This document shows, piece after piece, positions 9,306 through 17,993 of a stretch of 64,000 nt of DNA. The notes beneath the pieces are model-generated. The model was not told the DNA's origin. It saw only the letters and a list, made by a program, of their open reading frames with translations, and searched no databases. The position numbers and the translations under genes are program-made. The first letter of the stretch is position 1, and each line of letters begins with the position of its first letter. Source of the stretch: Rhodospirillales bacterium (GTDB lineage Bacteria > Pseudomonadota > Alphaproteobacteria > Acetobacterales > Acetobacteraceae); the NCBI GenBank assembly GCA_018971565.1, contig JAGXAO010000001.1, forward strand, positions 43,902-107,901. Reading direction: 5' to 3'.

Positions 9306-11872
9306 AAAATTCTGAGGCAGGGGCAAAGATGCCGCGCAAGGCCCTGTTGAAGGCCGATGTGAAGGCGCCGGTTTTTAGGCGGGAGCGCAAGCTGCTGTGC
9401 TTCCTGGACAGGACCGGCGAGGCGGAGATTGGCGGCTGGGCGGTGGATTTTGAGATGCCCGCCGAGAGCCTGAAGATGCGCGCGGTGATAGATGGTGCGA
9501 TTGAGGGGGTGATTAGCTGCGATTTGCACCGGGAGGACAGCCGGTTGGTGAATCTGGCGAACAGCCGGATTGGGTTCAGCTACCGGATACCGGAGCGCTA
9601 CTGGGACGGGGTGCGCCACGTGTTGCACTTTATGACGCTGGATGGGGCGGCGTTGCCTATAAGCTCCCGCGCTGGCGGGGCGGTTGAGCAATATAGCTTC
9701 GTGCTTGAGAAGCCGGTGCGGCTGATGGCCGTGGTGGATGGCATGGTGGACGGTCTGATCCAGGGTTGGGCGGTGCGGGTGGATGACGCGGCCGGAACCA
9801 AGCTGGGCGGGGTGCGCGTGCTGGTGACACATGAAGGCCAGCCGGTGGCGGAGCTGCTGGCGGACCAGTTCCGGGGCGATGTGGCGCAGGCGGTGGGGTG
9901 CGATGCGGCCTGTGGGTTTGCCTTTGCGCCGCCGCCTGAGCTGCGCCGCCGCGAGCGGGTAGCATTGAAATTTTTTGCCTTGCCGGAGCGAGAGGAGCTG
10001 CCGGGCAGCCCCCTGGAGATAAGTTTTCCGGGGGATTCGGCGCGAGAGAAGATCGAAGCGCTGATTAAGCGGACGGATGAGCTGTTCAGCTTCGCGTATC
10101 ATTTAAAGAAAGAGCTGAAGGCGGCGATACCGCGCGAGCGGTTTTTGCTGGCGGATTATCCCCGCTGGGCACTGGAGGCGCGGCCCTTGGCCCTGCCCCG
10201 CGCCAAGGCGCGTTATGGGATGAAGGATGTGGGGGGCACCAAGGTTTCGGTGATCTGCCCGGTTTACCGGCCCGGCGTGGGGGATTTTCTGGCGGCCGTG
10301 GACAGCGTGCGGGCGCAGACCCATGAAAATTGGGAGCTGCTGCTGATAGACGATGCCGGGGGGGATGCGACCCTGGTGGCGGTGATGAAGGACCTGGCCG
10401 GGCTGGATGAGCGGATCAAGCTGATCACGCGCAAGAAGAATGGGGGCATTGCCCGGGCGACGAATGACGGGCTGAAGGCAGCGAAGGGGGATTTTATTGC
10501 CTTTTTTGACCATGACGACCTGCTGGAACCCGGTGCGCTGGAGATTATGCTGCTGGCCCAGGCGGCGACGGGGGCGAAGCTGCTTTATTCCGACGAGGAT
10601 AAGGTGGAGCGCGGCGGGGCGTTCAGCGAGCCGCACTTCAAGCCGGATTTCAACCATCGGTTTCTGCTGGATATTAATTACATCTGCCATCTGGTGATGG
10701 TGGAGGCGAAGATTGTACGCGCGGCGGGCGGGCTGGACCCGGCGCTGGATGGAGCGCAGGACCATGATTTGCTGCTGCGGCTGGTGGAAGGGCTGGAGCC
10801 GGGGCAGATTCATCATGTGGCGGAGATTTTGTACCATTGGCGCAAGACGGCGAGCTCCACCGCCGCGGCGGGGACCGGAGCGAAGCCGAAGGCCGCATTG
10901 GCCGGGGCCGAGGCGGTGGCGGCACACCTGGCGCGGCGGGGGTTGCCGGCCAAGGTGGAGCCGCGCGGGAGCCTGACCTGTTACAAGGTGGATTGGAAAT
11001 TTCTGCCGACGCGGGTGAAGAAGGCCGGGGTTTCGATACTGATTCCATACCGCGACCATGTGGAGATGACGCTGGAATGCGTGGAGGCGATAAGGGCCCA
11101 TACCAAGGGGGTGAGCTACGAGATTATTTTGTTGGATAACTGGTCCACCACACCGGAGGCGGAGCGGTTTGCGGCGGCGCAGGCGAATATCGAGGGCACG
11201 CGGGTGTTGCGGATTGCCGAACCGTTCAACTACTCACGTATCAATAACATCGGGGCGCGGGAGGCGCGCCATGAGTTTTTGCTGTTTATGAATAACGATG
11301 TGTTTGTGAATGAGGCGGGATGGCTGCGCCGGATGCTTGATGAGGCGTTGGCGGATGAAAGCGTGGGCGCCGTGGGGGCGAAGCTGCTGTATGAGGACGG
11401 GACCGTGCAACATGCGGGCGTGGTGCTGGGTGTTGGCGGCGTGGCTGACCATGCCTTCCGGGGCCTGGGCGCCGAGGCGCCGGGCTATATGGCGCATGCG
11501 ATAACCGCGCAGGAAGTTTCCGCGGTGACGGCGGCGTGTATGCTTGTGCCTAAATCTGCCTTTGATGCGGTGGGCGGGTTTGACGAGCGCGAGCTTTCCG
11601 TTGCGTTTAATGATGTGGATTTATGTGTGAAGTTACGCATTGCGGGGATGAAGATTATCTATATGCCCGATACGGTGGCCGAACACCGGGAAAGTGTGAG
11701 CCGTGGGGATGACTTTAACCACACCAAGCTGGCCCGGTTTATGCTGGAAAATGAAGTGATGCTGCAGCGCCACCAGGCGCTGTTGCCGAACGACCCATAT
11801 TATAACCAGAACTTTTCACGAGAAGGTGGGGTTTACCGGGAGTTGCGGCTTTTGCAACCTGGAGAGGAGTGA
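9302..11872 (+). CDS. Large glycosyltransferase with two GT2 domains and N-terminal GW modules
   Basis: About 856 residues from GTG 9302 (GTGA overlap with the previous stop; ATG at 9329 is an alternative). Residues 20-235 contain two beta-rich modules with a Gly-Trp core (IGGWAVDFEMP; IQGWAVRVDDA). The first GT-A domain begins near residue 313 (VSVICPVYRPG) with DDAGGD and DHDD acidic motifs; the second begins near 576 (VSILIPYRDH) with MNNDVFV and an Asp-rich FNDVDLCVKLRIAG. This rhamnosyltransferase-like twin-GT2 layout suggests assembly of O-antigen or other surface glycan in the cytosol. Related modules occur in the proteins at 58.0 and 60.7 kb. Sugar and acceptor unknown. Confidence 0.85.
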   Translation: MKNSEAGAKMPRKALLKADVKAPVFRRERKLLCFLDRTGEAEIGGWAVDFEMPAESLKMRAVIDGAIEGVISCDLHREDSRLVNLANSRIGFSYRIPERYWDGVRHVLHFMTLDGAALPISSRAGGAVEQYSFVLEKPVRLMAVVDGMVDGLIQGWAVRVDDAAGTKLGGVRVLVTHEGQPVAELLADQFRGDVAQAVGCDAACGFAFAPPPELRRRERVALKFFALPEREELPGSPLEISFPGDSAREKIEALIKRTDELFSFAYHLKKELKAAIPRERFLLADYPRWALEARPLALPRAKARYGMKDVGGTKVSVICPVYRPGVGDFLAAVDSVRAQTHENWELLLIDDAGGDATLVAVMKDLAGLDERIKLITRKKNGGIARATNDGLKAAKGDFIAFFDHDDLLEPGALEIMLLAQAATGAKLLYSDEDKVERGGAFSEPHFKPDFNHRFLLDINYICHLVMVEAKIVRAAGGLDPALDGAQDHDLLLRLVEGLEPGQIHHVAEILYHWRKTASSTAAAGTGAKPKAALAGAEAVAAHLARRGLPAKVEPRGSLTCYKVDWKFLPTRVKKAGVSILIPYRDHVEMTLECVEAIRAHTKGVSYEIILLDNWSTTPEAERFAAAQANIEGTRVLRIAEPFNYSRINNIGAREARHEFLLFMNNDVFVNEAGWLRRMLDEALADESVGAVGAKLLYEDGTVQHAGVVLGVGGVADHAFRGLGAEAPGYMAHAITAQEVSAVTAACMLVPKSAFDAVGGFDERELSVAFNDVDLCVKLRIAGMKIIYMPDTVAEHRESVSRGDDFNHTKLARFMLENEVMLQRHQALLPNDPYYNQNFSREGGVYRELRLLQPGEE

Positions 11873-11873
11873 G

Positions 11874-12206
11874 CTAGCTCCGCGCCAGGCGGCGGGCGGT
11901 GAGCAGGAGCATCCGGCGGTCTTCTGTTGAGCAGGCGCGGTAAAGCCGGATGAGGGCAAGTTCATCACCCAGCAGAGAACCGGTTTCACCCGAGACGAGA
12001 TAGCCGAGCGAAGTATTTAAAGTCTTCGCAATTTTCTCCATATTTTCCCGAATTTGGCCGGCACGGTCGGTTTCCCATTGTGCGATGGCGGAGCGGGAAA
12101 CGCTGAGCCTGTCCGCAAATTCATCCTGAGTCATGCCGGCGGCGAGCCGTAAAGCCCGGATTCTGGCCCCAACGGTTTCCGCGGGGGGCTGCTTCTTCGA
12201 TCCCAT
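11874..12206 (-). CDS. XRE-family repressor of the prophage-like element
   Basis: 110-residue helix-turn-helix protein from ATG 12206. The HTH is at residues 15-60: RIRALRLAAGMTQDEFADRL, then SVSRSAIAQWETDRAGQI. The C-terminal part has no LexA/CI-type peptidase, so SOS-cleavage control is not visible. It lies two bases after the stop of the glycosyltransferase, convergent with it, and faces the early genes across an operator array. A -10-like TAGTAT ends five bases before the ATG and no Shine-Dalgarno is seen, so the mRNA may be leaderless. Confidence 0.85.
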   Translation of the reverse strand: MGSKKQPPAETVGARIRALRLAAGMTQDEFADRLSVSRSAIAQWETDRAGQIRENMEKIAKTLNTSLGYLVSGETGSLLGDELALIRLYRACSTEDRRMLLLTARRLARS

Positions 12207-12211
12207 GCAGC

Positions 12212-12239
12212 ATACTAACACGACACGCCGCAAACTCAA
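12212..12239 (-). promoter_or_regulatory. Leftward promoter of the repressor, predicted leaderless transcript
   Basis: On the minus strand TTGAGT (12239-12234), a 16-base spacer and TAGTAT (12217-12212). The expected start of transcription coincides with the A of the repressor ATG at 12206. The -10 overlaps an operator half-site, implying autoregulation. Confidence 0.55.
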
Positions 12240-12248
12240 TGTTAGTAT
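12212..12248. promoter_or_regulatory. Operator inverted repeat, distal pair
   Basis: ATACTAACA (12212-12220) and TGTTAGTAT (12240-12248) are perfect 9-base inverted copies separated by 19 bases. They share the ACTAACA core with the palindrome at 12263-12279. Confidence 0.7.
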
Positions 12249-12251
12249 TTC

Positions 12252-12280
12252 TTGACGTAATCTGTTAGTTTGACTAACAT
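12252..12280 (+). promoter_or_regulatory. Rightward early promoter
   Basis: TTGACG at 12252-12257, a 17-base spacer, and TAACAT at 12275-12280. The -10 box lies inside the perfect operator palindrome at 12263-12279, so bound repressor should block this promoter. Confidence 0.65.
12263..12279. promoter_or_regulatory. Operator palindrome
   Basis: TGTTAGT-TTG-ACTAACA, a perfect 7-base inverted repeat with a 3-base centre, covering the -10 of the early promoter. Presumed binding site of the XRE repressor encoded at 11874-12206. Confidence 0.75.
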
Positions 12281-12305
12281 TACGGCGTGCAGAATGGAGG
12301 ATGGA

Positions 12306-12596
12306 ATGCCGCAGGCTAGGATTTGGACACAGACCGCCGACCAAGCGATTGTAACCATGCGCAGTGGCGGGGCGACCTGGGCGGCGATTGGTAGGCAGCT
12401 GGGACTTTCCAGAAATACGGTGATTGAACGAGGCCGCCGCTTGAATGCGGCCCTGCCATTGCGGCCGGTGACGGTGATGAAGAGCCGGGATGAGGACGGG
12501 TTGGACGACCCTAACAGGCCGTCATTACGGGCGGGCCACCCGCTGACGTGGGGGCTGCTGACGGATGCGCCGTTTCCGGAAGGAGAAGAAGCATGA
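12306..12596 (+). CDS. GcrA-like small HTH protein, first early gene
   Basis: 96 residues from ATG 12306, chosen because GGAGG (12296-12300) lies five bases upstream. Residues 10-45 read TADQAIVTMRSGGATWAAI then GRQLGLSRNTVIERGRRL, resembling the DNA-binding N-terminus of GcrA-type proteins. Being the first gene after the early promoter, it may be an early regulator of the element. Its stop overlaps the next ATG (ATGA). Confidence 0.7.
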   Translation: MPQARIWTQTADQAIVTMRSGGATWAAIGRQLGLSRNTVIERGRRLNAALPLRPVTVMKSRDEDGLDDPNRPSLRAGHPLTWGLLTDAPFPEGEEA

Positions 12597-13000
12597 TGAC
12601 GATGGAAGAGATTGTAGGGCGGCTGGAGGAGGCCGGTGCGGCGATGCTGGCAATGCCCTCGCGGGGGTATTCCACGCGGCTGCGTGTTACAAAGCTGGAT
12701 GTGGTGCATACGGCATTGGAAGCCTATGGCTGGGCGGGGGCGAAGATGAAGCCGCCAGCACCTTCGGCCGCTGAGGTGACGCGGATGGATGAGGCGTTTG
12801 GCTGGTTACTTTATATTCCTGAAAAGCAATATGTGTTGCGGCGGATCGCTGGCGCGCGCGCATTGGTGCACCCACTGACCGGGCGGCATATTTATGCCTG
12901 GCGGAAGTTGGGGGAGATGCTGGGGGCGGACCATAAATCTGTTCAGCGGTGGCACGGGCAGGCGATTAGGTTGATTCTGGCAGGATTGGCAAAAAGATAG
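12593..13000 (+). CDS. DUF6362 family phage protein
   Basis: 135 residues; ATG 12593 overlaps the previous TGA. The C-terminal half has an HTH look (YAWRKLGEMLGADHKSVQRW followed by HGQAIRLI), the signature I associate with DUF6362, a family found just upstream of large terminase genes in alphaproteobacterial prophages. A role as regulator or small-terminase substitute is possible but is inference only. Confidence 0.7.
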   Translation: MMTMEEIVGRLEEAGAAMLAMPSRGYSTRLRVTKLDVVHTALEAYGWAGAKMKPPAPSAAEVTRMDEAFGWLLYIPEKQYVLRRIAGARALVHPLTGRHIYAWRKLGEMLGADHKSVQRWHGQAIRLILAGLAKR

Positions 13001-13027
13001 TTTTTCTAACTTTATGTTATTTTTTGA

Positions 13028-14467
13028 TTGCCCACATACCCCAGTTTGACGTATACCTCTTTTCATACTGGTTCTACTGAACACGGCGGGGACTTCATTA
13101 AAAGGCTAAGCGAAGCGACGGGGTTTTTGGAATTCTCCCGCCGGGTAATGAGCGATGTGGGACAGGCCCCCGCCCCGCACCATGAATTGCTGATCCGGCA
13201 TTTACAGGATTTGGCGGAAGGCAAGTGCGACCGGCTGATGGTGCAGATGCCGCCGGGGTCGGCGAAATCGACCTATGGCTCGATGTTGTTTCCGGCCTGG
13301 TTTATGGCGCGGAGCAAGGGCGCGCAGGTGATTGCGGCGGCGCATACGGCGTCTCTGGCGCATTATTTCGGCGGGCGGGTGCGAAGTGTTTTGGCGAAGC
13401 ACGGCGATTTTCTGGGCGTGGAGATTGCGAAAGCCGCCAAGGCGTCTTCAAAGTTTTCACTCGCCGGGGGCGAGGAGTATTTCTCGGCGGGGGTGCGCGG
13501 GCCAATTACGGGCCGGCGGGCGGATTTGATTGTGATTGACGACCCGGTGAAGAACTGGGCGGAGGCGGAGAGCCAGGCGCAGCGGGACATGCTGTTTGAC
13601 TGGTACCGGGCGGAGTTGACGGCGCGGTTGAAGCCGGGCGGGCGGATTGTGCTGATTATGACGCGTTGGCACGAGGATGACCTGGCCGGGCGGCTGCTGG
13701 CGACGGAGGGCGGGTGGCGCTGTTTGCGGCTGCCAGCGCTTGCGGAGGCTGGTGACGAACTGGGGCGCGGGGTTGGTGAAGCGTTATGGCCGGCCTTGCA
13801 GAGCGTGGATGATTTGGAACGGCGCCGCCGCGATGTGGGCGAGCGGGCTTTTGCAGCCATGTATCAGCAGGCCCCGAAGGCGCGGGAAAGTGGATTGTTC
13901 CGCGTGGGTGCGGTGGCCAGGCTGGCGGCGGCGCCGGATGTGAAGATGAGTGTGCGGGCCTGGGACCTGGCGGCGAGCCAGCCGGGGCCGGGGCGGCGGC
14001 CGGATTACACGGTGGGGCTAAAGCTCGGCATGACCGAGGATGAGCGGCTGGTGGTGCTGGATGTGCGGCGGCTGCAGGGTTCACCCGCGCAGGTGGAAGC
14101 CGCGCTTAAGGATACGGCGCGGCTGGATGGCATGGGCACGATGATTTCATTACCGCAGGACCCCGGCCAGGCGGGCGCGGCGCAGATTGCGATGCTGACG
14201 CGCGGGCTGGTGGGGTTCAGGGTGGCATCAAGCCCCGAGCGCGATGCCAAGCTGGTGCGGGCGATGCCTGCGGCCACACAGGTGGATGCAGGGAATTTCG
14301 CCATTGTGGGGGCGGGCTGGAATGATGCGTTTCTGGCCGAGATGAGGGAGTTTCCGCATGGAACACATGACGACCAGATCGACGCGCTTTCGCGCGCGGT
14401 GAACAGCCTGGCGACGCTGGTACAGGCGCCAGCGCGGCGGCTGAACGTGCCCATATTGAGCCGATAG
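13028..14467 (+). CDS. Phage terminase large subunit
   Basis: DNA-packaging ATPase/nuclease. Walker A-like PPGSAKSTYGSM follows MVQM; Walker B is LIVIDDPVKN; the motor's C-motif region is IVLIMTRWHEDDLAGRL; the RNase H-like nuclease carries AWDLAASQPG and the C-terminal HDDQIDALSRAV. All catalytic blocks are present. The start is uncertain: no ATG or GTG lies in frame until 13148, while homology (FLEFSRRV) begins earlier, so TTG 13028 or a rarer start is needed. There is no separate small terminase gene upstream. Confidence 0.92.
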   Translation: MPTYPSLTYTSFHTGSTEHGGDFIKRLSEATGFLEFSRRVMSDVGQAPAPHHELLIRHLQDLAEGKCDRLMVQMPPGSAKSTYGSMLFPAWFMARSKGAQVIAAAHTASLAHYFGGRVRSVLAKHGDFLGVEIAKAAKASSKFSLAGGEEYFSAGVRGPITGRRADLIVIDDPVKNWAEAESQAQRDMLFDWYRAELTARLKPGGRIVLIMTRWHEDDLAGRLLATEGGWRCLRLPALAEAGDELGRGVGEALWPALQSVDDLERRRRDVGERAFAAMYQQAPKARESGLFRVGAVARLAAAPDVKMSVRAWDLAASQPGPGRRPDYTVGLKLGMTEDERLVVLDVRRLQGSPAQVEAALKDTARLDGMGTMISLPQDPGQAGAAQIAMLTRGLVGFRVASSPERDAKLVRAMPAATQVDAGNFAIVGAGWNDAFLAEMREFPHGTHDDQIDALSRAVNSLATLVQAPARRLNVPILSR

Positions 14468-14488
14468 CAGGGAAGTTTCTGATAATCC

Positions 14489-15883
14489 ATGTTCGATACG
14501 ATTTGTGGCACCATTCCGGTGGATGGCGCGATGCCGGCGCGCGCGGCGCGGCTGGAAGCGCTGAGGCGCGTGCTGGATGGCACGCTTTATGACAATCTGC
14601 CCTACCAGTTTCATGAGGAGCGGAATGGCGCGGGGGAGTATATTCCGTTGCGGCTTCGCAAACCTTCCGTGCGCTATGGGCTATGCCGTGTGGTGGTGGA
14701 GGATTCCGTGGCGTTGCTGTTCAGCGCTGGGCATTTTCCGGCGGTGGACGTGCAGGATGTGGCCTTGGGCCGGGTGCTGGCGGATGTGTTTGCCGAGGCG
14801 CGGCTGAATGAGGTGATGATTGATGCGGCGTTGCGCGGGGCTGTGGGTTCCGTGGCCGTTTTGTTCCGCGTGCTGGGTGGCCGGGTGTTTTTCTCGGTGC
14901 TGGAAAGCCTGAATCTGACCCCAGTTTGGAATGCGGAAGTGCCGGACGAGTTGGCGCGGGTGACCGAAAAATACAAGGTGAGCGGCGTAGACTTGGCCGC
15001 GCAGGGTTATGAGGATGTGGACCCGGTGGGGCTTTATTGGTTTCAGCGGGCTTGGGATACCCAGAGCGAGACCTGGTTTTTACCCTGGCCCGTGGATGAT
15101 GCGCTGGCGCGACCGATGGTGGATGAGAGCCGCAGCGTGGCGCATGGGCTGGGATTTGTGCCGATTGTGTGGATTAAAAATCTGCCTGGCGGTGACGGGG
15201 TTGACGGGGCCTGCACATTCAGATGCGCGATCGATACGAATATCGAGATCGATTATCAGCTGAGCCAGGCGGGGCGGGGATTGAAATACAGCTCTGACCC
15301 GACGCTGCTGATTAAGGAGCCCGCGACCAGCGACAGCGAGATTGTTAAAGGTGCTGGAAATGCTTTGGTAGTTTCAGAAAAGGGTGATGCCAAGCTGTTG
15401 GAGATTGGCGGCACGGCGGCGGAGGCGGTGATTTCCTACGTGCGGACGTTGCGGGAGTTTGCCCTGGAAAGCGTGCACGGCAACCGCGCGAGTGCGGAGA
15501 AGCTTTCCGCCCCGCAATCTGGCCGGGCGTTGGAGTTGATGAACCAGGGGTTGATCTGGTTGGCGGATAATCTGCGCATTTCCTACGGCGAAGGCGGGAT
15601 TTTGGCGCTGGCGAAAATGGTGATGAGAGCCTCGCAAATATTTCCGCTGACAGTGCGGGGTGAAGCTGTACCGCCCTTGGATATGAGCCAGAGGCTGAGT
15701 TTGCGTTGGCCGCGCTGGTATCCGCTTTCCGCCGATGACCGGCTGAAAGAGGCGCAAGCGGTGGCGGCCTTGGTGAATGCGGGGCAGATGTCTCGCGAAG
15801 CGGGGGTGAAGGCGACGGCGGCGATGAATGACATCGGCGACGTAGAGGCCGAGTTGAATGCGATTAATGAGAGTGCGGCATGA
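14489..15883 (+). CDS. Phage portal protein
   Basis: 464 residues, 21 bases downstream of the terminase. It has the portal features of an N-terminal clip region (PYQFHEERNGAGEYIPLRLR), a central beta-rich stretch, and a helical C-terminal part with AEKLSAPQSGRALELMNQ and SLRWPRWYPLSADDRLKEAQ, which resembles SPP1 gp6-type portals. The dodecameric ring would form the DNA channel at the head vertex. The 3' end overlaps the scaffold-like gene by four bases. Confidence 0.85.
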   Translation: MFDTICGTIPVDGAMPARAARLEALRRVLDGTLYDNLPYQFHEERNGAGEYIPLRLRKPSVRYGLCRVVVEDSVALLFSAGHFPAVDVQDVALGRVLADVFAEARLNEVMIDAALRGAVGSVAVLFRVLGGRVFFSVLESLNLTPVWNAEVPDELARVTEKYKVSGVDLAAQGYEDVDPVGLYWFQRAWDTQSETWFLPWPVDDALARPMVDESRSVAHGLGFVPIVWIKNLPGGDGVDGACTFRCAIDTNIEIDYQLSQAGRGLKYSSDPTLLIKEPATSDSEIVKGAGNALVVSEKGDAKLLEIGGTAAEAVISYVRTLREFALESVHGNRASAEKLSAPQSGRALELMNQGLIWLADNLRISYGEGGILALAKMVMRASQIFPLTVRGEAVPPLDMSQRLSLRWPRWYPLSADDRLKEAQAVAALVNAGQMSREAGVKATAAMNDIGDVEAELNAINESAA

Positions 15884-16263
15884 ATGATGATGTGACCGAG
15901 GATTGGCGGGCGCGGGCTGAGGCGGCGGAGGCGGCGCTGGAGCAGGCAGGGGCGGCGGCAAAGGCGCGGATTATCCGCGCAGAGCTGAAGGCCGAGGCAG
16001 TGAAGGCGGGGATGGTTGATCTTGATGGACTCAAGTTGATCGATGCCGGGGAGTTGCAGGTGAATGAGGATGGCGAGGTGGCGGATGCGCCCACCGTGCT
16101 GGCGAAGCTGAAGCGGGCAAAGCCGTGGCTGTTTGGGGGTGGAAAGTCATCCTCGGCGGCGGCGAGCGCGCCGAAGCCGGAGCCGCCGCGCCAGAGAATG
16201 GCAAGCGAGATGAGCCGCGATGAGTGGCTGAACGCGAGAGCCGCGCTGCTGAAGCGCAGGTAA
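15880..16263 (+). CDS. Scaffolding-like protein
   Basis: 127 residues, ATG overlapping the portal stop. Residues 8-50 form an Ala/Glu-rich helix (RARAEAAEAALEQAGAAAKA), followed by LDGLKLIDAGEL and a charged, proline-rich tail (PKPEPPRQRM). Position between portal and major capsid gene, and the coiled-coil character, fit a capsid scaffold. No protease domain is seen here or nearby. Confidence 0.6.
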   Translation: MNDDVTEDWRARAEAAEAALEQAGAAAKARIIRAELKAEAVKAGMVDLDGLKLIDAGELQVNEDGEVADAPTVLAKLKRAKPWLFGGGKSSSAAASAPKPEPPRQRMASEMSRDEWLNARAALLKRR

Positions 16264-16350
16264 CCAGGTTGATCTGACGATGGGTTGCCGTGCCTGCAAG
16301 GATGCAGGCGCGGGTGAGAAATTGCGCTTATATTCTGGGGATTTTACGAC

Positions 16351-17673
16351 ATGGGGATTCAAAATTTCCCGGCTGCCTTGCAGCCGATTATTCAACAGGG
16401 ATTTTTGGAGCGGGAGTTTGAGACCGCTTTGAAATCCAGGCTCGGCTACCGCATGATCGCGGACCGTGAGGAGTTCGCGGTTGGGATTGGCGAGACCCTG
16501 ACCAAGACACGCGCCGGGCTGAAGCCGAGCGTGACCACGCCGCTGGCGGCTGCCAGCAATACCAATCTGGACAATGGTTTGGCTTCTAGCAATTGGGGTG
16601 TGGAGCAATATACCATAGCGCTGAATTTTTATGCGGCGACGCAGGATTTGAACATGGTGACGAGCCGTGTTGGCATTGCCTCGCAGTTTTTGCAGAACGC
16701 CGCCACCAATGGCGAGCAGGCGGCGCGAAGCCTGGATGAGCTGGCGCGGAATGCGCTGTTTGCGCCGTATTTTGGTGGCAACACCCGAGTGGCCACGGCG
16801 CTGACCAGCGCCGGGCCGGTGGTTGAGGTGGATGATATTCGCGGCTTTCTGACCGTGTTTGTGAATGGGGTGCAGCAGCCGGTTTCCGCCGGTGCGCCGC
16901 TTTCGGTGACGGTGGGCCAGAACATCTATACGCTGGTGGGGGTGACCGCGGACGCCACCAATGTTTCCACCGCACCGGGCGGTGTTTCAGGCCAGCTGAC
17001 ATTCGCGGCCAATGTGACCGTGGCGGATGGCGCCGCCGGGAATGCCGTGCAGGCGGCAACCGCCAGCGCCATTGTGCGCCCCGCCAGCCGTTTGACCACG
17101 GCCGCCTTGCAGGCGACCGATACGCTGACCATGGGCAGCCTGCTGGATGCGGTGGCGCTGCTGCGGCGCAACGCAGTGCCGACGGTTGAGGGTGTTTACA
17201 ACTGCTATCTCGACCCGGTTTCGGCCCGGCAATTATTCTCCGACGCGGATTTCAAACAGCTTTTCCAGGGTGCGACCAGCGCCAATGCGGTGTTCCAGCA
17301 GGGGATGGTGAGCGACTTCCTCGGCTTGCGTTTCATCACCACCACCGAGGCTTATGTGCAGGCGCATCCGAGTGTTTCGGGCTTGAGCGTGCGCCGGCCG
17401 ATTGTGTGTGGGCAGGGCGCGCTGATTGAAGGCGATTTCGCGGGGATGGCCGCCGATGATGTGGCACCGAAGGACAGCCTGGTGCAGGTGATCGACGGTG
17501 TGGCGATGGTGACGCGCGAGCCGATTGACCGGTTGCAGCAGATTATCGCGCAGAGCTGGTACTGGATTGGCGGATTTTGCGCGCCTTCCGACACCACCAC
17601 CACGCCGACCACCGTGCCGACCGCGACCAACGCAAATTACAAGCGCGCGGTGCTGCTTGAGCATGTGGGCTGA
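16351..17673 (+). CDS. Major capsid protein (HK97-fold, N4-gp56-like)
   Basis: 440 residues. N-terminal FLEREFETALKSRLGYRM and the C-terminal LDPVSARQLFSDADFKQLF, FLGLRFITTTEAYVQ recall the N4-gp56 capsid family; a spontaneous Ig-like insertion (residues 150-230, DDIRGFLTVFVNGVQQPV) is Thr/Val/Ala rich. Position after the scaffold and before connectors supports capsid function. Gap 16264-16350 upstream holds only a short leader. Confidence 0.82.
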   Translation: MGIQNFPAALQPIIQQGFLEREFETALKSRLGYRMIADREEFAVGIGETLTKTRAGLKPSVTTPLAAASNTNLDNGLASSNWGVEQYTIALNFYAATQDLNMVTSRVGIASQFLQNAATNGEQAARSLDELARNALFAPYFGGNTRVATALTSAGPVVEVDDIRGFLTVFVNGVQQPVSAGAPLSVTVGQNIYTLVGVTADATNVSTAPGGVSGQLTFAANVTVADGAAGNAVQAATASAIVRPASRLTTAALQATDTLTMGSLLDAVALLRRNAVPTVEGVYNCYLDPVSARQLFSDADFKQLFQGATSANAVFQQGMVSDFLGLRFITTTEAYVQAHPSVSGLSVRRPIVCGQGALIEGDFAGMAADDVAPKDSLVQVIDGVAMVTREPIDRLQQIIAQSWYWIGGFCAPSDTTTTPTTVPTATNANYKRAVLLEHVG

Positions 17674-17684
17674 GGAGAAAGAGG

Positions 17685-17993
17685 ATGGCGACAGGTTCGA
17701 CACAGCCATTCCGCCCGGCGGGGACGGTGGGGGCATCGGCCTCCACCACGGGTGCCAATGTGGCGCTCGCAGGCGGCGGGCAGGCGGTGCTGGTTTATAA
17801 CGCCAGTGCCTCCGTGGCGTTCTTCCGGCTGGGCGGGGCTTCGGCGCTGAGTGTTGGGACTTCCGACACGCCGGTGCCGCCGGGCAGCAGGATGCTGGTG
17901 GATGCAGGCCCCTTTGTGACCAACGCCGCGGTGGTGCTGAGCAGCGGGACGGGCACCGTATATTTTACCCGCGGCGATGGGGATGCGTACTGA
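17685..17993 (+). CDS. Small structural protein, possible head decoration
   Basis: 102 residues, low in charge and rich in Ala, Ser, Val and Gly (GGGQAVLVYNASASVAFFRL). Such beta-rich proteins directly after the capsid gene often decorate heads; function here is inferred from position only. Its TGA overlaps the next ATG (TGATG). Confidence 0.55.
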   Translation: MATGSTQPFRPAGTVGASASTTGANVALAGGGQAVLVYNASASVAFFRLGGASALSVGTSDTPVPPGSRMLVDAGPFVTNAAVVLSSGTGTVYFTRGDGDAY

